DNA of 64,000 bases from Candidatus Coprenecus stercorigallinarum (GCA_018711305.1 DVIL01000074.1:1-64000), one strand, 5' to 3'. Shown: positions 40,373-50,767, counted from the stretch's first letter. Made by a program: numbers and translations. The notes: generated by a model from the letters alone, not told the origin.

Positions 40373-42258
40373 CCTTAGAGCTTCTTGCTCCGGCACGGAA
40401 TAAAGACATCGGCATCGCGGCCATCGACTGCGGTGCCGATGCTGTGTATATCGCAGGACCGGATTTCGGAGCACGTGAAGCGGCGGGAAACCCCTTCGGG
40501 GATATCGCCCTTCTCACCGACTATGCCCACCGTTTCGGGGCAAAGGTATATCTTACCCTCAACACGATTATCTACGAAGAGGAGCTGGAAAAGGCCAGAC
40601 AGTGCGTATTCGGCGCCGTGGAGGCCGGATGCGACGCCCTCATCATCCAGGACCTGGGCATCCTGAAAATGAGCATCCCGCCCATTGAACTGCACGCATC
40701 CACCCAGTGCAATATCCGCACTCCAGAACAGGCCCGCTGGCTCGCATCCTTAGGATTCCGCAAACTGGTGCTGGCCAGAGAACTCAGCCTGGAGCAGATA
40801 CGCGGAATAGCCGAAGCCGTGCCGGAATGCGAGCTGGAATGCTTCATCCACGGAGCCCTCTGCGTGTGCTACAGCGGCCAGTGCTACCTGAGCCAGTATC
40901 TGACCGGACGCAGCGCCAACCGAGGAAGCTGCATCCAGGCCTGCCGGTCCCTGTACGACGTGCAGGACGCCTCCGGCAAAGTGCTGCTGCCCAACAAGGC
41001 CGTCCTCTCCCTCAAGGACCTCTCGCTGCTGGACAGACTGGAGCAGCTGGCCGGAGCCGGAGCCACCTCCTTCAAGATCGAGGGACGCCTGAAGAACATC
41101 TCCTACGTACGGAATATCGTCCGGGCCTACAGCGATGCCCTCGACAGCATAGTGAAGAACAGCGGCGGCCGCTACACCCGCAGTTCCTGGGGCACTCCCG
41201 AAGGAGGATTCACCCCAAACCCCACAGCTACCTTCAACAGGGGCTATACCAGCTACTTCATAGACGGCAAGCGGGGAAAATGGAACTCGCGGGACTACGC
41301 CAAAGGCATCGGGGAGCCGGTCGGCAGGGTTTCGGACATCCTCTCTTCCGGCAACGGCACCACCGTATTCCGGCTGAGCCTGTACCCTGAACTCAGCACC
41401 CCCGTCAGCAACGGGGACGGCCTGTGCTTTATAGGACGAAAGGGGAAAATATACGGTATGCGCGCGAACAGCGTGAAAAACGGCTGCGAGATAAGCTGCC
41501 TGATGCCGGAAGAGACATCGGCCAGACTCGTCAAGGGAAGGGAGATCTTCCGCAGTTTCAACCAGGAGATGGAAAGCAGCCTCAACCACAACCTTCCGTC
41601 AAGACTGATACCGGCGGAACTGACCCTGTCCTGCGCAGAAGAAGGAGGATGGGTTCTCCGGGCCTCCACTGTCGAAGGACTGGAGCTGCAAAGACATTTC
41701 AACGCAGAGCCGGCCAGGGAAAGAGCCAAGGCCGAAGCCGGGCTCAAAGCTTCCCTGTCGCGGAAAAGCGGACTTTTCACTTTTACCCTGACCGGACTGC
41801 CTGAAGACGGTCTCCTGCCCTTCCTGCCATCGTCCGCTGCCAACGCCCTGAGACGGGAGATGGCCGTAGAACTGGAAGACATGCTTTACGACAGGATGGA
41901 CACCGCCCGCGAAGAGGCCGACATGACTGAGAGCATCCCCTGGGAAAAAATAGACCACAGCAGACTGGTGCGGCCGGAGCAAGTCACCCAGCTCAACTGC
42001 GCCAACAGTCTTGCAAAAGAAGTATATGCTGCCGTAGGGATTGAGGCTGCTCCGGCCTACGAACTGGACGGCTCGGGCCGTGTGGAGCTCATGCGCTGCA
42101 AATACTGTCTGCGCTACGAGATGGGCATCTGTCCCAAACAATCAGGGAACAGGGTCAGGAAAGCGTCTCCGCTTTATCTGGTCAACAACGGCAGACCCGT
42201 CATGGCCACCTTCGACTGCTTCCGGTGCGAGATGGTGATCAAACCAGCCAACCCGTAA
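40363..42258 (+). CDS. Peptidase U32 family protein
   Basis: ELLAPARNKDIGIAAIDCGADAVYIAGPDFGAR...ELECFIHGALCVCYSGQCYLSQYLTGRSANRGSCIQACR. Confidence 0.95.
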   Translation: MPVALELLAPARNKDIGIAAIDCGADAVYIAGPDFGAREAAGNPFGDIALLTDYAHRFGAKVYLTLNTIIYEEELEKARQCVFGAVEAGCDALIIQDLGILKMSIPPIELHASTQCNIRTPEQARWLASLGFRKLVLARELSLEQIRGIAEAVPECELECFIHGALCVCYSGQCYLSQYLTGRSANRGSCIQACRSLYDVQDASGKVLLPNKAVLSLKDLSLLDRLEQLAGAGATSFKIEGRLKNISYVRNIVRAYSDALDSIVKNSGGRYTRSSWGTPEGGFTPNPTATFNRGYTSYFIDGKRGKWNSRDYAKGIGEPVGRVSDILSSGNGTTVFRLSLYPELSTPVSNGDGLCFIGRKGKIYGMRANSVKNGCEISCLMPEETSARLVKGREIFRSFNQEMESSLNHNLPSRLIPAELTLSCAEEGGWVLRASTVEGLELQRHFNAEPARERAKAEAGLKASLSRKSGLFTFTLTGLPEDGLLPFLPSSAANALRREMAVELEDMLYDRMDTAREEADMTESIPWEKIDHSRLVRPEQVTQLNCANSLAKEVYAAVGIEAAPAYELDGSGRVELMRCKYCLRYEMGICPKQSGNRVRKASPLYLVNNGRPVMATFDCFRCEMVIKPANP

Positions 42259-42369
42259 AATGGCTATCCGCAAAAATGCATAGTGACAACCTGGAACACG
42301 GAATTTAACGGCTGCCCAGCTGTGCGAGTGCCGGAAGGTGACGATGAAACACCACTTTTGTCGGCACCT

Positions 42370-42468
42370 TCAGACAACATCAACCGATGCCCTTGCTAAT
42401 ACGACGGATGGTGATAGCGCCCCTGTTCCTGCGTGATTTTACCCCAGTCGATGGCACGGACGGGGCAT
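42370..42468. repeat. Downstream duplicate copy (A) of the 3' end of the EFR1-like gene
   Basis: Nearly identical to 42517-42612 apart from one 4-nt indel and one substitution. Confidence 0.85.
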
Positions 42469-42516
42469 CCCGGAGCTTCGCGACTAAGCCCTCCCTGAGG
42501 GAGGGTTTGGGTGGGG

Positions 42517-42612
42517 TCAGACAACATCAACCGATGCCCTAATACGACGGATGGTGATAGCGCCCCTGTTCCTGTGTGATTTTACCCCAGTCGATGGCAC
42601 GGACGGGGCATC
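42517..42612. repeat. Parent copy (B) of the duplicated segment, covering the 3' end and stop of the EFR1-like gene
   Basis: tcagacaacatcaaccgatgccc...gatggcacggacggggcatc. Confidence 0.85.
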
Positions 42613-43321
42613 GGTTGATGCATGCCGTACACTGCACACACCCCCTCCCCCACACCGGCCGTCCATCCTGCATGGTAACCGTACCCGTAGGACAGCTGTC
42701 TGCACACAGACCGCATCCGATGCAGTCATCATTGACATGAAATTCCGTCCTGCTGCCCGGCCCCGCCACAAAACGGCGGAAAAGCGGATTGATCACCCTG
42801 CTCTTGAAAGCAGGATATGTACCAACAATATATTTGCGGCATGGCTTCAGACCGCTTATGTCATCCACCACCGACCTGACTTCGTCGGGAGCAGTATGCA
42901 GTTTCATTTCCCTGACCTCGTCACTGTCCACGCCAAAGCCTTTCATCAGAATGTAGTTGTTGGGCATACGCACTGACCAGCATGCACTCAGGTGCAGTCC
43001 CCTGCGTGCAAGGGCCCTGCCTATGATCCTGTCAGTCTCTCCGCAAGTGTCACCGCAGGTACACACCGCATATATGGACTGCCTGGAATATCCGGTCAGA
43101 GTAAGCCGCTCCACAAAACGCAGCATCATCACGGCAGGTCCCCACGAATGTACAGGAAAGACCAGTATCAGATGTCCCTCCTTTCCTATTTCATACGTGC
43201 AGTCCCCATCCGGATGTTTTCTCAGTTCATCCGTAACTGATACCGGCTCCTCGCCGAAGGCATTGCCGAGCTGCCTTGCAACCCAGAGCGAATTGCCTGT
43301 TCCGGTAAAATAGAATATCAT
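42539..43321 (-). CDS. EFR1-family ferredoxin (flavodoxin domain plus two 4Fe-4S clusters)
   Basis: MIFYFTGTGNSLWVARQL; DDCIGCGLCADSCPTGTV and CVQCTACINRCPVRAI. Confidence 0.93.
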   Translation of the reverse strand: MIFYFTGTGNSLWVARQLGNAFGEEPVSVTDELRKHPDGDCTYEIGKEGHLILVFPVHSWGPAVMMLRFVERLTLTGYSRQSIYAVCTCGDTCGETDRIIGRALARRGLHLSACWSVRMPNNYILMKGFGVDSDEVREMKLHTAPDEVRSVVDDISGLKPCRKYIVGTYPAFKSRVINPLFRRFVAGPGSRTEFHVNDDCIGCGLCADSCPTGTVTMQDGRPVWGRGCVQCTACINRCPVRAIDWGKITQEQGRYHHPSY

Positions 43322-43324
43322 ATC

Positions 43325-44459
43325 TCAAAAATTGTTTATTGCATACAGAACATTCGCCAGATTGCAGAACACCATCTTGGAATTGACATTTGCCTCAACG
43401 GATATCCTTGCCTCCTCCAGCGCCTTGAAAGCCCTCTCATAAAAACTGTCCCTGAGCACTGACGCGAAACGTGCCGCCTCCGCACTCTCCGAAGGAAGAG
43501 TATCCGCAATGGAAGGGAGTCCCCTGCGTATCATCATCACCTTGCGGATAAAATCCTCCATATACACACAGAAGTCCTTCTGCCTTTCCCGTCCGAGAGA
43601 CAGCACGGCCTCACTGCTCCCGAGCAGACCGGCCAGATCAGCGCCGGCTACGGCTCCGAGCATAGCGGAAACGACTGGCAGATAAGATGCGGCGGCGGAC
43701 CCCTGAAGTGCCATGCCGATGGCAAGCCCTGGGCTCCCTCCCGAGGTCCTCGCATAGACCTGCGCCTCCTGGAGAGTCACTCCGGCACGGGAGACGATGA
43801 AAGGCGCCAGTTCCTGCCCGGCGACCGGATAAAGGCGTATCATCTGGGAGCGGGAGCGGATGGTAGGGATGACTTTCTCAGGGGCATGGGTAATGAATAT
43901 GAAATATGTATCCGGCATGGGCTCCTCCACTATCTTCAGAAGACGGTTGGAAGCTTCCGCATTCATCCGTTCAGGCAGCCAGATGAGCATATATTTGTTG
44001 TACCCCTCATAGGCCTTCAGACTCAGCGCGTCCAATATCCCACGGGCCTCAGCCACACTGATCACCCCGGCCTTGCCGTCTATGCCGAGACGGCTGTAAA
44101 GCTCAGCCTCCGTGAAATAGGGATTCTCCTTGTACAGCTCCCGCCACTGCTGCAGGAAGGAAGAACTGAGTGGCTTTTTTGAGGAACTGCCGGCTGCGGC
44201 ACTGACAGGAAATGCAAAATGCAGGTCGGGATGCATCATCTCCCCTATCTTCCGGCAAGCCGGACAGACTCCGCATGAGTCCTCGCCTTCGCGACGGTCG
44301 CGGCACATCATATACTGAATGAAAGCCATGGCAAGCGGCAGTGCCCCATAGCCGTCCTGTTCCACGAACATCAGGGAATGCCCCGTGCGGGAACTGTCCG
44401 CCATCCGTATGAGACGACGGATGAGATCCTTGTTTCCTAATACTTCTTTGAATTGCATA
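43325..44459 (-). CDS. holB: DNA polymerase III subunit delta'
   Basis: MQFKEVLGNKDLIRRLIRMADSSRTGHSLMFV...CGVCPACRKIGEMMHPDLHFAFP; start trimmed. Confidence 0.9.
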
Positions 44460-44495
44460 TCCGAATTCAAAGATAAATATTTATCTTTGTAATTT

Positions 44496-45659
44496 ATGGA
44501 TATTATGGAAGAAAAAAATATAATATACGACTGCTCCCGCGGCTGCACTACCGAGAGGACCGACAACGGGGAGCTGCTGTGCGAATACCACCACGGATGC
44601 TGCAAGCTCCACGACTTCAACTGGCTCGGCGGCATCAACGATCCGAAATTCAACAACATTTTCGAAGTCCGCTTTAAAAACACCAGGAAAGGCTTTTATG
44701 AGAACACTTCCCGCCAGCTTCTGAAAATAGGGGACCTGGTGGTGGTGGAAGCCGTCACAGGCCACGATGTGGGCATCATCACTCTCGAAGGTCCTATTGT
44801 CGGACGGCAGATGCTGCGCAACCACTTCGACATGGAGACAAAGGAAATACGCAAGATATACCGCAAGGCAAGGCCCCTCGACCTCGAGAAATGGCAGGAG
44901 GCCATTGCCCGCGAGAACAGCACAATGATCCGTGCCCGTCAGATTGCCGCCGACCTGGGGCTTGACATGAAAATCGGAGACGTGGAATTCCAGGGTGACG
45001 GTTCAAAGGCCATTTTTTACTATATCGCCGACGAAAGGGTAGACTTCCGCCAGCTCATCAAGGTATTCGCGGAAGAATTCAGGATAAGGATAGAGATGAA
45101 GCAGATAGGCGCCCGCCAGGAAGCCGGGCTGATCGGAGGTCTCGGAGTCTGCGGAAGATCTCTGTGCTGCTCCAAGTACATCTCCAACTTCCAGTCCATT
45201 TCCACACAGGCTGCCCGTTGCCAGGACCTTTCCCTCAACCCCCAGAAACTGGCCGGACAGTGCGGCAAACTGAAATGCTGTATCAACTACGAAGTTCCTG
45301 TCTACGTGGATGCCCACAACAATACTCCTGTCGTCAACGCTCCGCTCGAATTCCAGGACGGTCCTGCATGGCTGGTCAAGACCGACATCCTGAAGGGCAT
45401 AATGTGGTTCTCCTACGAGGAGGGCAACATGTCCAAGATGATGCCCCTGACCACTGAGGAAGTCCGCCGGATCAAGGCTGCCAACCACAAGGGGATCAAG
45501 CCGGCCACACTGCTAAAGGAGGACGGGAAGGAGGAAGCCATGGATTTCGTCTCCTCCATCGGCGACGACAGCATTGACCGCTTCGACAAGAAAGGCAGGA
45601 AAAAGAAAAGGAAAAAAAGACCGGCAAGGCCCGACGGCAAATCCTCCGACAAGCAATGA
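44496..45659 (+). CDS. PSP1-domain protein (RicT/YaaT-like)
   Basis: VVVEAVTGHDVGIITLEG...RVDFRQLIKVFAEEFRIRIEMKQIGARQEAGLIGGLGVCGRSLCCSKYI. Confidence 0.95.
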   Translation: MDIMEEKNIIYDCSRGCTTERTDNGELLCEYHHGCCKLHDFNWLGGINDPKFNNIFEVRFKNTRKGFYENTSRQLLKIGDLVVVEAVTGHDVGIITLEGPIVGRQMLRNHFDMETKEIRKIYRKARPLDLEKWQEAIARENSTMIRARQIAADLGLDMKIGDVEFQGDGSKAIFYYIADERVDFRQLIKVFAEEFRIRIEMKQIGARQEAGLIGGLGVCGRSLCCSKYISNFQSISTQAARCQDLSLNPQKLAGQCGKLKCCINYEVPVYVDAHNNTPVVNAPLEFQDGPAWLVKTDILKGIMWFSYEEGNMSKMMPLTTEEVRRIKAANHKGIKPATLLKEDGKEEAMDFVSSIGDDSIDRFDKKGRKKKRKKRPARPDGKSSDKQ

Positions 45660-46186
45660 CCCGGTCCACAGCGCTACATTGTCTGACAGCCGCAGTGCTG
45701 TGCGCAGTATTAACATCATGTACCGTCACACCGGTCCCTGACTCCGGCTTTGCGGAATTCTCCGAGGAGAACGGCATGAAGATAACCCTGCCCCTCGACA
45801 TGTCCGACTCTACCTGCTCCTACAACCTGAGCCTGATGGCCCGGTTCATCAAGGGCAAAGGACCGGAATCGGTCACAATGGACATCACAGTCATCTCCCC
45901 TTCGGGAATTCGCGGCCGCGAAACGGCGGTCCTGCCCTCAGACTACTACGGAATCCGCAGTCACCTGCGCTCCAACCCGTCAGACAGCCTCATCAGGATA
46001 GCCGGGACCACTTCCTACTACGATATCAGCTGGGTGTACCGCAGCGGAATCATTCCGGAAGAAAGGGGATCATGGAAGATGGAAATTGCCCTGAGAGGAA
46101 AACCTGAAGGGGTACTCGGAGCCGGCTACATACTTGACAGAATACCGTACACGAAAGAAGGACAGCAAGATTATGGGAAAAGATAA
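45656..46186 (+). CDS. gldH: Gliding motility lipoprotein GldH-like
   Basis: Lipobox VLTSC; RFIKGKGPESVTMDITVISPSG; position after the PSP1 gene is typical in Bacteroidetes. Confidence 0.82.
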   Translation: MTRSTALHCLTAAVLCAVLTSCTVTPVPDSGFAEFSEENGMKITLPLDMSDSTCSYNLSLMARFIKGKGPESVTMDITVISPSGIRGRETAVLPSDYYGIRSHLRSNPSDSLIRIAGTTSYYDISWVYRSGIIPEERGSWKMEIALRGKPEGVLGAGYILDRIPYTKEGQQDYGKR

Positions 46187-46901
46187 AATCAGGAAATTCA
46201 AGGAAAACGAAGAGTTCAAATGCCTTATCCAGCCCCGCATGGATGAGGTCATGCACAAAGACCATCCGCTAAAGGGAAGATGGGGTGCCGAAATATTCGG
46301 CAACAGCCATCCTATCATACTCGAATTAGGATGCGGAAAAGGAGAATACACCATCGCCCTTGCGGAGCGCTTTCCCCAGAACAACTACATAGGCGTGGAC
46401 ATCAAGGGTGCCCGCCTATGGAAAGGGGCCAAGTATGCAACCGGGCACTCTCTGCCCAACGTGGCATTTCTACGTACAAGGATAGACTTCATAGACTCGC
46501 TCTTCGGGCCGTCCGAAGTATCGGAGATCTGGCTGACTTTCTCCGACCCGCAGCCCAAAAAGCCGAACAAACGGCTGTCCAGTCCCATATTTTTAGAAAG
46601 ATATTCACACTTCCTCAGGCCGGACGGCATCATACACCTCAAGACAGACAGCCAGCTGCTGCATGAATCCACTCTTGAAGTCATACGTGAGGGAGGCCAT
46701 ACCCTGCTCGAAGCAGACAACGACATCTACGGCTCAGGCCTCGTGGAGAGGGAACCATTGCTTTCCATCCAGACATTCTACGAACAGATGTTCCTGTCTG
46801 AAGGGAAAGCCATAACTTATGCAAAATGGAAATTAAATCCCTCCCACATACCCGGCGACAGCCATAAGATTGTCCCGGCTGCGGGAAGGGGCGAGAACTG
46901 A
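46173..46901 (+). CDS. trmB: tRNA (guanine(46)-N7)-methyltransferase
   Basis: PIILELGCGKGEYTIALAERFPQNNYIGVDIKGARLWKGA; TFSDPQPKKPNKRLSSPIFLERY. Confidence 0.95.
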   Translation: MGKDKIRKFKENEEFKCLIQPRMDEVMHKDHPLKGRWGAEIFGNSHPIILELGCGKGEYTIALAERFPQNNYIGVDIKGARLWKGAKYATGHSLPNVAFLRTRIDFIDSLFGPSEVSEIWLTFSDPQPKKPNKRLSSPIFLERYSHFLRPDGIIHLKTDSQLLHESTLEVIREGGHTLLEADNDIYGSGLVEREPLLSIQTFYEQMFLSEGKAITYAKWKLNPSHIPGDSHKIVPAAGRGEN

Positions 46902-47828
46902 GAGACAGCCCTGCGCCTTGTACACATAGTCCCGGAGTACGGTCGCAGCCGATTCGAGACCGCCGTGTTCAAGGACAAACTCACGGATCTCGGCTGCAAC
47001 TTCCCTGTCCTGCCCGACTTTCGCCGGATCACAGGTGATATCGTGCATTCTCCGGCGGATACGCTGCTCCTCCTCGGGGGGGGCATTGCGCATCGCACAC
47101 AGAAGCGGCATGGTAATCTTACGTTCCATGATGTCGGAGTCGCTGTCCTTGCCTGTCTCAGATGTCGGACGGTAGTCCAGGATATCATCCCGGATCTGGA
47201 AACTGCATCCGAGCCAGCAGGCATACTGCTCCATGGATGAGACCACCTCCCCGGAAGCCCCTGAAACAATCGCCGGCCCTTTGACTGACGCTATGAAAAG
47301 AGAGGCCGTCTTGCGCCTGATAACCTGCATGTAGTCTTCTTCAGTAGCCGAAAGGCTGTCTGCCAGTTCCATCTGGATTATCTCGCCTTCTGCAAGTTCC
47401 TCGATTGCCTTGGAATATGCTCCGAGCACCTCGTACGGGCAACCGTAGGAAATGAGAAGGTGAATGGCCTTTGTCAGCCAGTAATCCCCCAAAAGAAGGG
47501 AGGCACCGGATGAAAAAAGCCTGCGCACGGTCAGTTTGCCACGACGGTAATCGCTGCCGTCCACCACATCGTCATGAAGCAGCGTCGCGGTGTGGATGAG
47601 TTCGGATACGGCGGCACACGCAATGGCTTTCTGGTTAATAGAACCGCTGCAGGCCTTCGCGGTGACGAGGGCCAGCAGCGGTCTGAGCTGTTTGCCGGAA
47701 GTATCCAGGAGATAGGAGTTGATCTTGTTGAGAAGGTTGCTGCGTGAAGCCAGGGCAGCCGAGAGGATTTTCTCGAAACCTTCCCACTCGGGAACGATTG
47801 TACTCCGGATATCTTCTGTGAGAGTCAT
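46833..47828 (-). CDS. Polyprenyl (all-trans) diphosphate synthase
   Basis: LIHTATLLHDDVVDGSDYRRGKLTVRRLF; QIRDDILDY. Confidence 0.95.
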   Translation of the reverse strand: MTLTEDIRSTIVPEWEGFEKILSAALASRSNLLNKINSYLLDTSGKQLRPLLALVTAKACSGSINQKAIACAAVSELIHTATLLHDDVVDGSDYRRGKLTVRRLFSSGASLLLGDYWLTKAIHLLISYGCPYEVLGAYSKAIEELAEGEIIQMELADSLSATEEDYMQVIRRKTASLFIASVKGPAIVSGASGEVVSSMEQYACWLGCSFQIRDDILDYRPTSETGKDSDSDIMERKITMPLLCAMRNAPPEEEQRIRRRMHDITCDPAKVGQDREVAAEIREFVLEHGGLESAATVLRDYVYKAQGCLSVLAPSRSRDNLMAVAGYVGGI

Positions 47829-47837
47829 TGTAGGATA

Positions 47838-48482
47838 TTAAAAGAAATAAGTGAGTGAAAGTTCTCCTCCGTTGAACTTTGAGCGCTGGCTCACACCCAA
47901 AGCCTCCAGCAAGGCATTCATCCTGTCCCCGTAGTCGAATATGGGGTTGAGGTCCCAGTTCCATTTGAAGGCCAGCTGAAAACGCCAGACATACACTCCG
48001 GCTCCTATACCGATACCGTACTGGAAACGGTTGAGCTCGTCATTGTACTTTGTAATCGTCTTGCTTTCACCCGCAAGGACCGTCTGCTTGCCGAAGAGGA
48101 CCCCTCCGAAATAGGGAGAGAATACGACATAGGGCTTGATCAGGTCGAAGAAACGGAAACCCCACTGCAGGTTTATAGGTATGCGGAATGCTCCTGAGGA
48201 AAAGCGGTTCGAACTGTTCAACATATAGCCGGACTGGACGTACTGCAGTTCGGGATTGAGTTCAAATCCTAAAGGAAGATTGAAATTGAATACGATACCG
48301 GCATTAAACCCTGTGTATGTTCTCAGAAATCCGTTCCTGAACGCATCGCTGGGCTGAGACATGTTGGAGAAGTTCAGTCCGGCTTTGACGCCGAGGTTGA
48401 AAAAGTCCTTGCCTGGCTGAGCGTTGGCCGGCACAGCTGCTGTCAGGAAAGCAAGGAGCAGGATCGGGAAAATCTTTTTCAT
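47838..48482 (-). CDS. PorT-like outer membrane beta-barrel protein
   Basis: FFNLGVKAGLNFSNMSQ...TGFNAGIVFNFNLPLGFELNPELQYVQSGY. Confidence 0.85.
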   Translation of the reverse strand: MKKIFPILLLAFLTAAVPANAQPGKDFFNLGVKAGLNFSNMSQPSDAFRNGFLRTYTGFNAGIVFNFNLPLGFELNPELQYVQSGYMLNSSNRFSSGAFRIPINLQWGFRFFDLIKPYVVFSPYFGGVLFGKQTVLAGESKTITKYNDELNRFQYGIGIGAGVYVWRFQLAFKWNWDLNPIFDYGDRMNALLEALGVSQRSKFNGGELSLTYFF

Positions 48483-48491
48483 GACACTTGA

Positions 48492-48806
48492 TTACTCTAC
48501 AGACTGCATTTTGCTTACGATGGCGCTCTTGGTGGTGGAGCCTACCATCTTGTCCTTCATGACACCGTCCTTGAAGAACAGCAGGGTCGGGATGTTGCGG
48601 ATGCCGAACTTCATGGGAATGTCTGTGGACTCGTCCACGTTGCACTTCGCGATGAGCCATTTGCCCTCATACTCTTTGGCAAGCTCCTCTACGATAGGGG
48701 AGATCATGCGGCAAGGACCGCACCATGGTGCCCAGAAATCCAGAAGGACGGGTATCTGGGACTTGATTACCATTTCCTCGAAATTAGAATCATTAATTGC
48801 TAACAT
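48492..48806 (-). CDS. trxA: Thioredoxin
   Basis: PVLLDFWAPWCGPCRMISPIVEELAKEYEGKW. Confidence 0.97.
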   Translation of the reverse strand: MLAINDSNFEEMVIKSQIPVLLDFWAPWCGPCRMISPIVEELAKEYEGKWLIAKCNVDESTDIPMKFGIRNIPTLLFFKDGVMKDKMVGSTTKSAIVSKMQSVE

Positions 48807-48817
48807 AATTTTATTAT

Positions 48818-49471
48818 TTAAAAGAAAAACACTAAATTCACTTCCAGGCCGCGGTAGTTGCCCATGCGCACAGGTCCGGTAGGCTGTATCTGGAAGCCTG
48901 TCTCGGATCCTGACAGGGACTCCGGCAGATTGCGGGCCAACTGGCCGAAATTCCAGTTGTACCTGACCTGAAGCTGGAACCTCCAGAAATCAACTCCGCC
49001 ACCGATACCGATTCCATACTGGAAACGGTTGATTCCGGACCACTGCACTGCATCCGGCTGCTTCAGCACGGCATAGCCGATATAGGGAGACAGCATAAGA
49101 TAAGGACGCAGAAGGATAAGATCCAGACCTACCTGCAGGTTCACAGGCAGTTCGATAAAGTCCGTACGGAGCCAGATGTCTTCAGGACCGCGGTAGACCG
49201 CCCCCTTTGAGACATAGTTCAGTTCCGGCTGTATGGTCATGCCCTGCACGGGAAGGTCGAAGCTGAAGGCCACTCCTGCATTGAAGCCCGTGTAATTATT
49301 CACGGACTCGGAAATATATCCGAGCTCAAAACGGCTGAGAGAGGTGAAGTTGATACCTCCCTTGACTCCGAACTTGAAGAAAGAGGATCCCCCGTCCTGA
49401 GCGGAGAGGGGCACTGCGGTACAAAGTACAGCCAGCACCAAAGCCGATATTGTCTGTCCGAAACGCTTCAT
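48818..49471 (-). CDS. PorT-like outer membrane beta-barrel protein (paralogue)
   Basis: FFKFGVKGGINFTSLSRFE...TGFNAGVAFSFDLPVQGMTIQPELNYVSKG. Confidence 0.85.
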   Translation of the reverse strand: MKRFGQTISALVLAVLCTAVPLSAQDGGSSFFKFGVKGGINFTSLSRFELGYISESVNNYTGFNAGVAFSFDLPVQGMTIQPELNYVSKGAVYRGPEDIWLRTDFIELPVNLQVGLDLILLRPYLMLSPYIGYAVLKQPDAVQWSGINRFQYGIGIGGGVDFWRFQLQVRYNWNFGQLARNLPESLSGSETGFQIQPTGPVRMGNYRGLEVNLVFFF

Positions 49472-49489
49472 CCCGCGAATATACTAAAT

Positions 49490-50701
49490 TTATTGATTCT
49501 TTTTAACCAAGTAGGCCAATCCGCCCTCCGATGTCTCCTTGTAGAGGTTGGGCAGATCGTGTCCCGTACGCTTCATCGCCTCTATTACTGTATCGAACGG
49601 CACAATGTGACTTCCGTCGGACATCAGGGAATACTGGGTGCAGTCCATCACCCTTGCGGCGGCAAAGGCATTGCGCTCTATACATGGAATCTGGACCAGA
49701 CCGCATACCGGATCACAGGTAAGGCCGAGAAAATGCTCCATGCCCATAGCTGCGGCACACTCTATCTGGGGAGGGGTTCCCCCGAAAAGGCGGGTGGCGG
49801 CTGCACAGGCCATGGCACAGGCACTGCCCACCTCTCCCTGACATCCCACCTCAGCTCCCGAGATAGAGGCGTTGGCCTTGATGACAGAGCCGAAAAGGCC
49901 TGCTGTAGCCATTGCATTGATGATTTTTTTCTCGGTCACATTATACTGGGTGTGGATAAGATACAGAACTGCAGGCAGCACTCCGCACGAGCCGCAGGTG
50001 GGAGCTGTAACTATCGTACCTCCGGCGGCATTCTCCTCCGACACCGCAAGGGCATAGGAAAAAAGAAGGCCGCGGCGCTGCATGGTATTCTGATAGCTCA
50101 TGGCATGCTGGTAATACGAATAGGCCTTGCGGCGTACATTCAGTCCCCCGGGCAGGACGCCCTCGTGGTCCAGGCCGTCCTCGATGGCCTTTTTCATCAC
50201 CACCCAGCGCTCGTAGAGAAAGTCCCAGATATCCGGATCCTCGTGCTGGGCCACATACTCCCAGAAATAGGAATTGTACTTGTTGCACCAGTCCAGAATA
50301 TCCTTCATCTTGTTGTAGGGATAGATACTTTTCTCGGGCTGGCGCTTTCCGTCCTCGCTTATATCGCCTCCGCCTATGCTGAACAGCGTCTTCTCGCCCA
50401 TGAGGTGTCCCTCGGAGTCGAAGGCCTGGAAGTTCATGCCGTTGGGATGCTGGGGGAGGAAGACGTCCGGCTTCCAGACGATGTCCACCCGGGGACTCCG
50501 CTCATCCTTGAGGGCCTCTATGAGCGCCACGTCGGTCATGTGCCCCTTGCCTGTCGCGGCCAGGCTGCCGTACAGGGTAACAGTAAACGAAGATGCCCCG
50601 GGATACATTCCCTTGAACATCTCCGCCGCTTTTTTGGGGCCCATCGTATGACTGCTCGAGGGGCCCTTTCCTATCTTGTAGATTTCCTTTATGCTCTCCA
50701 T
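49490..50701 (-). CDS. sdaA: L-serine ammonia-lyase
   Basis: IGKGPSSSHTMGPKKAAEMF; TAPTCGSCGVLPAVLY; GCQGEVGSACAMA. Confidence 0.96.
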   Translation of the reverse strand: MESIKEIYKIGKGPSSSHTMGPKKAAEMFKGMYPGASSFTVTLYGSLAATGKGHMTDVALIEALKDERSPRVDIVWKPDVFLPQHPNGMNFQAFDSEGHLMGEKTLFSIGGGDISEDGKRQPEKSIYPYNKMKDILDWCNKYNSYFWEYVAQHEDPDIWDFLYERWVVMKKAIEDGLDHEGVLPGGLNVRRKAYSYYQHAMSYQNTMQRRGLLFSYALAVSEENAAGGTIVTAPTCGSCGVLPAVLYLIHTQYNVTEKKIINAMATAGLFGSVIKANASISGAEVGCQGEVGSACAMACAAATRLFGGTPPQIECAAAMGMEHFLGLTCDPVCGLVQIPCIERNAFAAARVMDCTQYSLMSDGSHIVPFDTVIEAMKRTGHDLPNLYKETSEGGLAYLVKKNQ

Positions 50702-50767
50702 CTCTGTTTCAATGGTATCTCAATGAAGGCGCAAAGATATACAAAATCAAAAATTGTATTCAAAAAA

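Noticed and set aside
42591-42606. TGGCACGGACGGGGCA as a second sigma-54 promoter
   Set aside because: The -12 half does not match TTGC and it lies within the EFR1-like coding sequence.
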